64,000 nt of DNA from Endocalyx cinctus (lineage: Eukaryota; Ascomycota; Sordariomycetes; Amphisphaeriales; Apiosporaceae): positions 3,684,441 through 3,748,440 of the forward strand of contig BCKC01000001.1 in NCBI GenBank assembly GCA_001600455.1, given 5' to 3'. The translations under genes were made by a program, and so were the position numbers. A model generated the notes under the pieces. It saw only the letters and a list, made by a program, of their open reading frames with translations, was not told the DNA's origin and did no database searches. This document shows positions 10,704 through 21,515 of this stretch, in pieces; position 1 is the stretch's first letter; each line of letters starts with the position of its first letter.

Positions 10704-13299
10704 CTAGTGCACTCCATCTACGCCCCCTAGGAATCTCCTTACTCTACCAACCTCAAGGTCTCCCTTCTCGCTCTCGACGGCGCGCAGGAGACCATCCACG
10801 ACGGTGTCAACCTCGTCCTCAGCGACACCTGTGCAGAGCGCGACAACTCGGCGGTATTTGAGCTCAACATCTTTGCTCCTCCCTTTGAGAGAAACGAGAC
10901 CTTTTCGTTGTATCTCGGTGCGGTACCTGATTGCCTCTATTCTAGAGCGCAGGACCGTCGCGCTAGGTAGAGCCGCGTTATCTACCGGCGCTTCTGTTCC
11001 CGACGTCGCCGCGAGTATAGGCTCTAATTCTGAATCCCACATATTCCTGTCGACCATGTCAACATCGTCCGCGTCATTAGCCCCGTCTCCATTTTCGACC
11101 CCATCTCTCTTTTTCTTCTGAGCCGCACGCCGTCTCTTTTCTTCATCGCGACCTCTGGTTAGGTTAAATAGCTTTTGTTTTGTCAATGACTGGGATTTTG
11201 CAGCAGCTTGCAGTGATGCAAGTTTGTGTTTGGCCTCTGCTAACTGAGACGATTTCATTCGTAGGGAACCGTGGAGAAAGTCAAGTTCCAATTGCTTCTT
11301 CTTCAATTCCGATTGGAAACCCGACGAAGTCTCGTTGAGAAGGTGTGTTATTGCTGGAATTCATTATTAGCACATATAATTTTTACTGCGACGGAACTTG
11401 TGCCTGAGGGCTAAAAGGACGCAAAACTTACAGCTTATAATATCATCACTACTCTCCCTGGTCTTCTGACTGTTATCGACCACTGAACTTATCTGCTCAC
11501 TATCAGGCACAGCCCCATTTGTGCCGTTTGCGCCTTCCTCGCCGGCTTCTCTCCCTACTCCAAAGTCTGCTGGTCTTAGACCAACTCCATTGGCGATACT
11601 CGGATCGGCACCAACCTCCAAGAGCTGTGAAACGATACTTCTGTTCCCTATCCTGGACGCTATGGCGAGCGCGGTATCTCCCGATTTATCTTGGGCATTT
11701 ACGATTTCGCTCATAAAGCGACCGATGTTCATCCTGGGTAGAGCCGCATGGCCGTTTGTTGTTGTACTTTGGCTGCTTGGAGCACTTCCTTGCCGGACAA
11801 CCCACTCGAGGAGGCTCTCTAGATAGTATCTGCTGGAGTGACTCCGACCCTTTACAGCACTAGTTAAGGCGATGTGATGAAGAACAGTTCGACCTCTACT
11901 ATCCCGAAGCTCGAGCGTATGGCCAAGGACGTCGAGGAGGTCGGGAAACGAGGATTGGTCAGAATTATTCGTCACTGCCGACGCTCTCATCAGTGCCGTT
12001 TCTCCGGAAGCGTTTACTCTGCAAGGGTTTGCACCAGCGAGAATCAGACTTCGCAGCAGAGGTATCCGAGCCAGTGTCGCGGCCCAGTGAAGAGCAGTAT
12101 GTCGGGAAGCATCAATAGGAGCATCGAGCTCCTCTGAGCTTAAGGTCTGGAGAGCCTCGCTATGTAAATGATCACTGCCATTCGTCCCATGTTCTAAGAA
12201 CAATCCCATCAGTAGACCACGCTTACGCTCGGCCTCGGGAGATGTTTCATAGTTCAAGGGTGGCAACGGCGCAACTTCGGTCTCGTTAACGTATACGCCG
12301 GCTTGAGAATACATAAATGATTCGTTCGGCTCCGTAGGCGAACCAGGGAAATTGGTGGCATTCATTTCCATAGTCTGGGAACCGTATCCACCAAAACTAT
12401 CCGCAGGCGTTACCATGCGAGGGCGTTTCCGAGGCGGCTCGTCACCGTTCAAGTGAGGGGGGTTTAAGTCTCCAGTTTGGCTGCCGTAGTCTGATACAAA
12501 GCTCTGTTGGGAGTTTCCGGGAAATTCGTCGATATTCTGCATGGAGGATTGGCGGTTGAAACTCGGGGGCCTGGTAGGTCCATTGCGATTTCTGGGGCCT
12601 GGCGAGTCGAAACGTGCCTTGCTAATAGCAGCGACCGCATTTGACGCCGTGCTTGATATATTCTTGAAAAATGTGCCCGCCATACCATTCGCCCGTCCAT
12701 CCTGACTAGCACTGTACATTCGCTTTCTCTGTGCGGCCATAGCTTGCTCTTTTGTAGGGGTGTTTAGATCACCTCGTCCGGCGACGCCGCCATCTTGACC
12801 CATATCGTAAGTCAGGAGAGGGCGAAGTAGCTCTTCAACGCCATATTGTTGACACACTTCTACGCCTCTCTCGAACCTAATCCACGTTCCCTGGTACTTC
12901 CCATATCCTCCCTGGACCTTTTCATGTTCTCCTGTCTGTATTTCCTTTTCTAAAATCTTTGTACGTTTACCCTTGTCGATCTTGGCAACTTTGAGAATCT
13001 GCGTCGCATTTAACCAGCTGTCGTTGCGTCGGCGCATGACGAAGACACCATTGACTTCCATTTCGTACACATCAACGCCGGAATAAACAGCCTAAATTTC
13101 CAAATGTAAGATTAATGCCCTGTAATAGCTAACCAGGTAAACGAAGAAGGGGGTATATGTGATGACTGACTGAATATATGATCTGCATGGGAGGATCTTG
13201 ACTAATTCTCCGGCCATGGTCTGGTAGTTGATGGCGGTACTGTGTCTGCGACTGGCTCATTGTGAACGATGTCTGCGACGAAGGCTGCGATTGTGACAT
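10704..13299 (-). CDS. MBP1: MBF transcription factor subunit, APSES (KilA-N) DNA-binding plus ankyrin repeats, Mbp1-like
   Basis: Three exons: 13171-13299, 11432-13091 and 10704-11353, giving 812 aa. Introns are gtcagt...tttag and gtaagt...ccag. The APSES domain (about 41-130) includes VYSGVDVYEMEVNG, VMRRRNDSWLNATQILKVA and GTWIRFERGVEV, the winged-helix core that reads ACGCGT in yeast MBF. A Ser/Asn-rich linker is followed by ankyrin repeats (about 330-520, for example DASRHTALHWAA and DKSGDTALAIASRIGN). The last exon is a coiled coil (KKKQLELDFLHGSLRMKSSQ) plus the C-terminal part used to pair with Swi6/Cdc10-type partners. The APSES domain and full ankyrin set point to Mbp1 rather than Swi6, which lacks DNA-binding residues. 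Family role: G1/S transcription. Confidence 0.9.
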
Positions 13300-13983
13300 T
13301 ATCGCGAATATTGAAATCGCCTTATCAATGCAATCCTAAATTGGAAAAGCCGTACAGAGTAAGAGCGTTGATGTCGTATATATACGGTGATAGCTAACGC
13401 TATCGAATGTATAAGGGTGTCACAGAATGAAGGGATATGACTGGTTTAATTCGTGAAAATCGTCGTAGCCATGGGTGATCGGACGTAAATTTGAAGGTAT
13501 TCGGGGATTCAGTTGATAATGCTGGAGTCGTCGCTATTAGAGAAGGTCGATGTAGATGTGCGCACATATAATAATGCCGATAACATGAGAAATCTGACAG
13601 AGCGATGAAGTTGAGACGTATGACGATCAAAGTACCTCAAGCTACCTTTACGGACACACAGTATCGGTAACTACCTAGATAGAATTAGAGCCTCGGATGA
13701 CTTGCAGGTCGCAAAGATATATGCACGTAGAATATGTAGGTACCTGGGGAGATATTATGTAGGTACTTCTCAGATAAGGAGAAGAATAGGATTGTTATGC
13801 CGGAGATTTATACCAAGCAAGTACCAAGGGGTTATTTTATCTACTTGGATAAGTATCTTAAGTGGATATGAGGTCAATGTGGGCAATATATGACAGTATG
13901 AAGTACAGGATATACCTATAAAATAAAACAGCACACAGTATTAAGTATGTAAGAAGGGGGTGTAAAGTCAAGAGAAGAGATTG

Positions 13984-13989
13984 ACGCGT
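13984..13989. promoter_or_regulatory. ACGCGT (MCB-type) word upstream of MBP1
   Basis: An exact ACGCGT 685 bp before the MBP1 start codon. A related ACGCGA occurs near 14271. Autoregulation by MBF is possible, but a single hexamer at this distance is weak evidence. Confidence 0.25.
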
Positions 13990-14321
13990 TATCTCGTGAC
14001 CTTCAACTTCCGAGATAGGGAAATCAATTAAAGAGTAAGAATAAGGAATAGTCAGCGGTAGGATTGTGACGTGTTTTGTCGTGTCGTGTCTTGTGATTTA
14101 GTGACGTGATTTTCAAGGAAAGACGTGTCAGTTTCGTGTAGGTGTGAAAAGTGTATAATAGTTATTGGGAAGAGGAGGGTGTAAAAGGAGTGAAAATAGA
14201 GGGAGACGCGCATAGCCAATCAATTGCTTCTTTTTTTTTTTTTTAATTTAAATGATCTTGACGAGAAATTGACGCGAAAAAGAAGCACAGACCGCTTTTT
14301 AAATTTAGCGGGGATGTACCC

Positions 14322-14356
14322 TATCAGGCCTATCTGCCTATCTGCCTATCTGCCTA
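14322..14356. repeat. Short tandem repeat, CTATCTGC-type units
   Basis: Three consecutive CTATCTGC-like 8-bp copies that run into CCTAGGTA words. They lie in the low-complexity stretch upstream of the LYR gene. Confidence 0.8.
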
Positions 14357-14573
14357 GGTAAGTACCTAGGTATCTAGGTACGTGGATACTGTACGGTTAC
14401 CAGCACCTACTAGCACCTATGATCAGTACCTACTTAAGTACTTAAGTACCCCTAGGTGTTCAAGTACCTAGGTACCTATCTAGAAAACATAACCTGACCT
14501 GAGTGCACTTACTCCGTAATTATACTTGTACTGAATTAGGGTGGTACGGTAGCCTATAGGTCTCTACATTTAG

Positions 14574-14601
14574 GTACCTACCTACCTAGGTAGGTAGGTA
14601 C
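14574..14601. repeat. 28-bp perfect palindrome built from ACCT/AGGT units
   Basis: The sequence from 14574 to 14601 equals its own reverse complement: GTACCTACCTACC followed by TA and then its mirror. It lies in a 300-bp stretch packed with related words such as CCTAGGTACC and AAGTACTTAAG. No protein-coding or mobile-element context was seen. Confidence 0.9.
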
Positions 14602-14764
14602 TTACAGCCCACCTGCCCACTAAGTGTTAACCTAGAAGTACCTACCAGGATTACTTAATAGTTGTATCTGATAAGATAGCAAATCCTACAGATCGTGAAC
14701 TTTACTCTGATTTTTTTTTATACTAAGTATATCCCATCACCCATATAATAGATATAATTAAATT

Positions 14765-15841
14765 ATGCCTCTTCAAATTCCACATCCGACTACTCCTCTT
14801 CATCTATATCGGCATTTACTACGTGAGGCTTCTTATCTTCTTCCTCTCTGCAGACCATGGATCACCTCTCGTATTAAAACCCGTTTCCGCGATTATCGAA
14901 ATGAGAAAGACCCAAAACCATACATTAAGGAAGCTCATCAAAGCTTACGTTACCTTCGATCTGCCAATTCCGGCCATGTCGAACGCACATTACATATTTG
15001 TTACCTAGCCACGGGTAGAGTTGGGAAGCGCCGCCGGTTACTGGCTTCCTCGGAATTAAGTAAACCACCTGCCAAAGACACAGCTCACTTAGAAAAACAT
15101 GTGCGATCTCTTCAGAAAGGAAATCAAGTCCAACATGATTGGCTAGAAAACTGGTCACTGGGTATGGTCAAAGCTGTTGCCTTCGCTCAGCTTAATGCCC
15201 AAAAAGCCTCCTGGCCGCGCAGCATGCGTCGCAGCATAGACCCCCGAGTACCCGCGGAAAATTCATGGGGTAGACCGTTGACCGAGAAGGCCAGGCGACG
15301 GAAGCTTATGAAACATTGGAAGAGCGTACTTATTAAATTGATACCACCCCTTCCCAAAGGAGAATGGGATCAATTAGGCGCCTTAGTTAAGGGTGAGGCT
15401 CATCCTTCAGAAGCGACATTTCCCGCGAGAAGGCCCGTTGCCTGTTCCATCTCAAACGACTCTGATTCGGCGACATCAACATCGTGGAACTGGACCGAAT
15501 TCGCTACGAGGCCTGCTAGGGCAATTGAGAGAGGCAGTTCTCGAAAAATGAAGAGCTTAACCGGGAAAGAAGACCAGGACCCTCGCGGTCATGGTCAGCC
15601 TCTTGGCGTCAGTGCTATGGATTACCCAAAGCTGCGCCGACGGATCTATAAGCGTGTCTGGGAGTTTTCTCCCATTATAAACACTTGTCAAAAATCTGGT
15701 AGCCACTCCGTCACTTGGGGAGAAGTGGACCCAAAACTTTCACTTGCCTCCCGGAAAGACTCGCAATTCTTTCAAGGCTATACGCATATTCGAGGCAAGG
15801 AACAGGCGGGAAAATCCACCAATGCCACACCAATAATCTAA
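14765..15841 (+). CDS. LYR-motif protein, Cup1-like (probably mitochondrial)
   Basis: A single-exon 358 aa protein. The LYR tripeptide is at residues 14-16 in HLYRHLLREASYLLP, followed by the usual downstream phenylalanine-containing helix (KTRFRDYRNEKDP, about 38-50), as in LYRM/complex I LYR proteins. The mature part is strongly basic (KARRRKLMKHWKS, about 175-190) and ends with a low-complexity tail. Family knowledge: LYR proteins act with the mitochondrial acyl carrier protein in Fe-S cluster or complex assembly. The long C-terminal extension fits the fungal Cup1-like branch rather than the small LYRM subunits. The exact partner complex cannot be read from sequence. It is convergent with the GNAT gene, 69 bp apart. 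Confidence 0.7.
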   Translation: MPLQIPHPTTPLHLYRHLLREASYLLPLCRPWITSRIKTRFRDYRNEKDPKPYIKEAHQSLRYLRSANSGHVERTLHICYLATGRVGKRRRLLASSELSKPPAKDTAHLEKHVRSLQKGNQVQHDWLENWSLGMVKAVAFAQLNAQKASWPRSMRRSIDPRVPAENSWGRPLTEKARRRKLMKHWKSVLIKLIPPLPKGEWDQLGALVKGEAHPSEATFPARRPVACSISNDSDSATSTSWNWTEFATRPARAIERGSSRKMKSLTGKEDQDPRGHGQPLGVSAMDYPKLRRRIYKRVWEFSPIINTCQKSGSHSVTWGEVDPKLSLASRKDSQFFQGYTHIRGKEQAGKSTNATPII

Positions 15842-15910
15842 ACCAGCGGATGATTTATTCATAACCCCTTTTATTTGCGACGATGACTGATAGATTTAAA
15901 ATCCAGGCCA

Positions 15911-16540
15911 TCAATCTAACAAGCCAGCCAACGTGGACAAGCCCTCGTTGTCAACCCGCATGCCAACCCATTCACTCATCATCTTCGCGCCAATACTTTC
16001 ATAGAATTTGATGCTTGGCTCATTCCATTTCAAAACGCTCCATTCGAGCCTACCGCCATCCATTGCGACGACCTCTTTTGCTAATTCGACAAGCAATTTC
16101 TTTCCGTACCCCTTCTTTCGCTCGCTCTGCCGCACAAAGAGATCTTCTAGGTAGATTCCAGATTTTGCCCGCCATGTGCTGTAATTGTAAAAGTATAGCG
16201 CCATCCCCGCCGGTTTACCCTCCTCGTTAAACAGGAGCAGGCATCGCGCTGGCTTCGTAGGCGACGTAGGTTCAGTGTTCGGCGCCGTTGAGATAGATAC
16301 AACAGCGGGGTCGGATGGAGCAAACGCTATCGTTGCTAGAAGGGTATCAACTGTAGCTTTGACGGCGTCGAGCTCATGCTCGTAGTCAGCCAACTCGCGG
16401 ATGAGGTCTAGGATCGTATGAACATCTTATCAAAGATCCTTCAGGTCAGCACGTGCATGCCCAGTGTTTGCGCCCATGTTTAAAATCCCACGCTTACCTT
16501 CTCGTCGCGCGTGGCGGACTTCGCAGGGTGATGGTGCCAT
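15911..16540 (-). CDS. GNAT N-acetyltransferase, SSAT/diamine acetyltransferase-like
   Basis: Two exons, 16498-16540 and 15911-16425, give 185 aa. The intron is gtaagc...ataag, and the join recreates a typical N-terminus ending in EDVHTILDLIRELADYE. The acetyl-CoA loop is visible as RQSERKKGYGKKLL (Q/R-x-x-G-x-G/A type, about residues 129-142). It is preceded by the strand IYLEDLFV and followed by LEWSVLKWNEPSIKFYESIGA, all hallmarks of the spermidine/spermine and thialysine acetyltransferase branch. Substrate is inferred only to the level of small polyamines or related amines. The length matches the 160-190 aa norm of the family. No lesions are seen. Confidence 0.85.
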
Positions 16541-17956
16541 GATGCACGGTGTTCAGATCTGCAAGCTGCTGGTGTGTGTGTCCTAAAAGAAAAAAGTGTA
16601 TATCTTGGGTAGGAGGATAGTTCGTTCAGGCGAAGACCGATTGACCTATAAAATGTAGGAGAAATTATATTATAAACAATGCCGAACTCGGCTTCAAACT
16701 TTGCTTTACATATTTGATTAGTGTTCTCTCGTTCCACTCGTGGTTCAATGGGCGTGCGCCCTTGCGCTGACTCGCTAAACGTGCATATCGGACCCGCCAA
16801 TTCTCTTTTACTGTTACAACAGCCGCCGGAATCAACGAGGGACGCACGCCAGAGGGCCTCCGGTCGTGTCTTTTCTCCGCGCATACACGTGGATGAAAAA
16901 GTAGCCAGTCTCCGTCGCTATGAAACTGTCACCGATACAGGTACAAGGTATCGAAGTAAGCAGTATGCATTAGACAGTGGACCATACGTAAGAGCTACTC
17001 AATCCCAGCCCGACAATCGTGTTGTCATCATTGATCCAACTTACGTACGTATAATTCATTTGATCTACTCATCCAATCGAATCGCCTGTAATTTTGAGAA
17101 ACAATATGACATTACAGGCGCTTTCCAAGCAGTCACGCAGTTTATCGTTCATTGGCCCGGTTGATTCACTGGTTTTCCCTAAAATTGAGGCAGCAAGTTT
17201 CAACTGCGAAACATACTGCCATGACACAGCGAAAGCGGTTTATCATTATATAAAAATCGATGTGCGCGAAACATCTATAATTAATGTTGCACTTCTTTTC
17301 TTTTCCTTTTCTTCTTCATTTTATGGCATTAACTATACATGCACAGATTTCAGGGGGGACAGGGTCAAGGACCCCGAAGACTACATATTTGCCTGGGCAA
17401 ATATAAAGCTTTGGAAATCAATACGTTTCTCCTATCTTCTTATATTAGAGGCAATGATATCTAGCACGTCGCATCTTCAATTATGCGTGCACTTCATTTT
17501 CAAAACATAACATAGTATGTAAATGTTTGGTGAGGTTGTTGAGGGTTCTCAATGATATCATACACCACTCTGCCAGCCCGCGTATGTCGACATTCTGGAG
17601 CCTCCATGTCGTGATCGATCACCATCAAGGCGTGCTCACGACCTGTCCAATCACACGGCAATTGAGACCCAGCATCCCTACAATTTGAATTTCTACGATA
17701 ACGATATCGTAGTAACGCTATCCATTTGGTTGGTGTAGTCAGAATAGACGTTTATGATGCCATAGGGGATTAGATAACGGTGCATGGGTTGTTGTTTGGA
17801 CCTCATCTAATATTAATTACGATTATACGTAGAATGCAGAATAAACGATTTACACATGTCCTTCACAGGCTTTATATTTATTGTAGTATTCATATAAATC
17901 AATCCGACTCAATTGTGATATACTGTGGATTGATTCTCGATCGAAGGCAACCTATC
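16541..17956. other. Intergenic region, no supportable gene
   Basis: About 1.4 kb. Open frames such as that at 16721-17164 start from GTG, overlap antisense frames of the same size and carry no motif. The last few hundred bases before 17957 should be the MFS promoter. No RNA gene was recognised. Confidence 0.5.
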
Positions 17957-20333
17957 ATGGCTTTGGAAAAGGAAATCATCACTACTCCCGCCGAAGAGGA
18001 TAGACCTCCTGAAACACCTGATATCGAGGCGACCAGCCCAAAGGTTGATGAAAACAGATTGTTACGGAAACTCGACTTCAGGCTACTTCCGGCAGTCGGG
18101 TAAGAAAAAGAGAGAGAGAGAGAACTCTTGAAATGATTTCATTACTACATGATACGATATTTGTACATCTAACTAACTTTTATTCATCTTAGCTTGTTGT
18201 ATCTCCTGAGTTTCTTGGACCGGAGCAACGGTAAATGGTTTCATATTCTATCATCGCCTAGCAATGGGTTTAATGGCTTGGATGCGGTGCTGATATCGTA
18301 ACCTCTCTCGCAGTTGGCAACGCCAGAATAGAGGGACTTCTGGATGACCTCTACATGAGTACGTAAACAAGAATTATAGGTATTTTGGTAAATTTAGCTA
18401 GGGTGATTTCTGACCTAGACTGCGTACTCACACAGCTGGGAGCGAGTACCTTAACGGATTGACCCTGTACTTCGTTGGTTATGTTTTATTCGAGGTAAGT
18501 AATCCTACAGGTGTCAATTCACATACTTTTCTATCTATGCTGAGGCTACAGAGCTAACATGATGATTACTAGGTTCCCTGTAATATAGTCCTTAAACGTA
18601 CCAGTCCTAGGATCTGGCTCCCGACATTGACCATTGCTTGGGTGAGATCCAATTCAAATTCCGCTGAGTGTAAATACCAAAACTAACAAAACACTTTCCC
18701 CAGGGCATTGTGGCGACATTATTAGGCATTGTCCAAAACAGATCCGGGTTCTATGCTGCGCGATTCTTTCTCGGCGTTACCGAGAGTGGGCTATTCCCGG
18801 GTGTAGTTTTCTATTTTTCTATGTGGGCAAGTAACCACTTCTCTCACTCTCTGTTATTTTTCGTACCCTTATGTGTGCTCATCCGCTGCTGGATAAACCC
18901 ACAAATACGTCGATTATATGGTCGAGATAGCCATAACTAACTTGTTCCGTTATATATAGTATAAACGACGAGAACGGCAGTTCCGCGTCGCTCTGTTCTT
19001 TAGCGCTGCCTCACTTGCTGGAGCTTTCGGTGGTGCTTTAGCTTACGTGAGGCTTCCCATCTCCTGTACAAGACGCAGTTTTATAGCTGCGTGAAAAGAG
19101 ATAAACTTGAGTACTGACGTTTCGATATGATACAGGGAATTGGACGACTAGCAGGTGTCGTCTGGGAGAATGGGTGGCGTTGGATTTTCATATTGGTGAG
19201 AACTTAATTTTCCAAGAACTAGTATTTTCGAAATCTACAGTTGTCTATTTCGAAGGCATTAGATAGCACGCTTACTTTGAATCCCTGTGTTAGGAGGGCA
19301 TTGCCACTGTTTTGGTGGCGTTCGCGGCGTACTGGTTCATTCATAACTACCCGGATACGTCGAAGTTTCTGACGGATGACGAGCGCGTTACGATCCACCG
19401 ACGGCTGGCTGCCGACAGTGATGCTACGCATGACGAGAAGTTCAGCTGGAAGGCAGTCGTCGAAGCTCTCAAGGACCCTAATTGTTGGCTGTACGGGCTT
19501 GGCTTCCACACCACGAGTTTACCCTTATATACCTTGTCTTTATTCTTGGTATGTACTGTCCACTATTATCTAGTATACCTAGATTGGCTATACACTCTTT
19601 ATAATTTTACCCCCATTTGGCTAATCTCCTGCATCGTTCACTAGCCCACCATCATCAACAGCCTCGGATACTCGGCCGCGACCGCCCAGTTACTGACGGT
19701 ACCGCCCTACGCATTCGCTTTCTTCACCACACTCTCGGTAGCCGTTCTCTCGGAGCGTCTGGGCCAGCGAGCCCTATTCATCGGTGGCTCGGCTCTGTTT
19801 GGGGCGATTGGATACGCGATCCTGCTGAGTAATACCGACCCCGTTGCCAGACCCGGCGTGAGCTACGCGGGAGTATTTTTCGCCGCCGGTGGGATTTACT
19901 CGGCTACCGGTCTCGTACTTTCTTGGCCGGCTATTAAGTAAGATTTCTTGGCTTTTTGACTTACACCTAGTTTTTCTTTGCGTGTTGGAGATATTTCAAC
20001 TGCGGTACTTGAAAATATGCGCTAACTGTATCTATTAGTGTATCTGGCCAAACAAAACGTGCCATAGCCAACGCGATGCAGATCAGTATAGGCAATTTAG
20101 GGGCTGTCATAGGGACACAGTTGTATCGATCAACGGATGGTCCTCGGTTCATCGTCGGACACTCCTTTGCCTTGGGCTATCTGCTGGCTAATGCCATAGT
20201 GTCGTTTATTCTTGGTTATCGGCTGAGAAAGGAGAATGAAAGACGTGCAGGCCTTGCTGAAGAGATTATAGACGTAGGCCGAGTTGTAGACTGGAAAGGA
20301 GATGGTGACGAGAGGTGGAGGTTCCAATATTGA
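17957..20333 (+). CDS. MFS transporter, anion:cation symporter (Dal5/Tna1, allantoate-nicotinate) family
   Basis: Eleven exons: 17957-18099, 18193-18230, 18314-18358, 18436-18494, 18573-18641, 18704-18826, 18960-19046, 19136-19195, 19294-19548, 19645-19937 and 20039-20333. They join in frame to 488 aa with about 12 hydrophobic segments. The family signature LLYLLSFLDRSNVGNARIEGL straddles exons 2-3 (about 48-68), and SMWYKRRERQFRVALFFSAA follows transmembrane helix 4. Intron 6 (18827-18959) has a GC donor (gcaagt), so standard gene finders may truncate the protein. Family members import organic anions such as allantoate, nicotinate or pantothenate. The substrate here is not known. It opens the putative metabolite locus, and its role there is inferred from position only. 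Confidence 0.85.
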
Positions 20334-20548
20334 GCGAAACAGGGCATACACGAATGTGAATTTTTTTTAGAGGTCTGCTCGGAAGAGAGATGAATCGATT
20401 TCTCAATGGATATCGCTTTAAACTAATTATATGTAAACATAATATCTCGTATAATACAGTCTATAGTCCCTATTTCATCCTTTGTTGGTTCATACTCATA
20501 CATCGGCATTTACCGCGGCATGCCTTTTCGTCTTACCTTCCCCTAGTC

Positions 20549-21515
20549 TCACTTCGCATCTAGCCCGTATAGCCTCCTGAACGCCGTGTTTTCCAAGATC
20601 GGGAATTTCCCGATCATCTCGATATCCGGGGAGGCGATGATCTTATCTTCGTACTTGCCCATCGCCATCCCGGTCAAGAAGTGGCCCATGGGCTCGGTGG
20701 GGCTGTGCATGGACGGCCACCACTTCTCCATCGGCTTGAGGAGGACGGGGCCGATGAGCTTCAGGTAAGGCGGTGGCGCGGGCTGGAAAGGCTTGGCGGA
20801 CTCGTGCGCCGTCCCGTCCACGCCCGCGGCCCGGAACGAGCTCGCCCGGAAGGCAGGGTTTTCCCGTCGCATCTCGGCGAGCGCCGACTCCGTCTCGCCT
20901 TTCACCCGCGCGAACAGCGGCGTGAGCATCCCGGGCCGCGTCGTCGCCCCCTGGCCCGACACGTAGACGAAATGGAACGGCTCGTCTCCGTTTTCGGATT
21001 TTGTGAGAGTTTGGAACGCTTTGGACGCCGCGAGCGTGTAGTCCTTGGTTATTTTGGCGTATTGCCTGAGAAAAGTCAGATTAGTTTTTTTTTTCCCCAT
21101 TATTACCGGAAACGTTGCTCGAGGGGGAAAACGGAAAAAAAAAAAAAAAAAAAAAAAACAGTAGGTATGTGGCCGTACTCTTTGTTAACCTGAGTCTGAC
21201 TAATGCCGAGGGCCCAAACGCATCCCTTAGCGCCTTCTAGCTGACGCAGAACCTCGGAATCATACTTCTCGAAGTCTTTGTGGATTATCACGTTGATACG
21301 TGGATCTTTCACGGCATCTGCCATCGGTACCGGCCTCCTACTTAAAATAGAAATCTTGGTGATACTTTGTGTTTTTATCATGGCATCTAGGACGCCGGAA
21401 CCGACGAGGCCCTGTATAATGAATTTGAATGCGTTAGAAAAGCGAAATGCGCTAGTTTGAGAAATAGGGGCAGAAGGACAGGTCTTACCGTAGCACCGGT
21501 GAGTATGACATGCAT
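20549..21515 (-). CDS. NAD(P)-binding Rossmann-fold protein, nucleoside-diphosphate-sugar epimerase-like
   Basis: Three exons, 21489-21515, 21179-21411 and 20549-21065, give 258 aa. Exon 1 is only 9 codons and ends inside the nucleotide loop: HVILTGAT joins GLVGSGVLDA to form TGATGLVGSG, the extended-SDR glycine motif. Intron 2 (gtacgg...ctcag) contains a 25-nt A-run as read on the plus strand (21134-21158). Later motifs include WALGISQTQV and FVYVSGQGA. The catalytic YxxxK is not obvious, and the FVYVSGQGA strand resembles YbjT/NmrA-like atypical SDRs. Function is therefore unspecific: a redox-sensor or reductase-like protein. It is convergent with the MFS gene. Confidence 0.75.
21134..21158. 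repeat. 25-nt homopolymer A run in an intron
   Basis: Twenty-five consecutive A on the plus strand within intron 2 of the Rossmann-fold gene (it reads as a pyrimidine tract on the coding strand, upstream of the acceptor). Its length is probably unreliable in sequencing. Confidence 0.9.

Larger units (their letters stand above)
13300..14764. promoter_or_regulatory. Divergent region between MBP1 and the LYR gene, rich in TAGGTACC-type words
   Basis: About 1.46 kb between divergent starts. The half near MBP1 holds an ACGCGT at 13984-13989. The half near the LYR gene (about 14310-14660) is dense in CCTAGGTA/TAGGTACC words, short CTATCTGC tandem copies and a long palindrome, listed separately. 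A T-run occupies about 14229-14244. No gene is supported. Confidence 0.55.

Noticed and set aside
13300..14764. Transposon or MITE call for the TAGGTACC-rich stretch
   Set aside because: No terminal inverted repeats with target-site duplications and no second full copy in the window. The repeat words alone do not define an element.
16721..17164. 147-codon frame upstream of the MFS gene
   Set aside because: It starts at GTG, has no motif, and similar-sized frames occur on the opposite strand of the same DNA.
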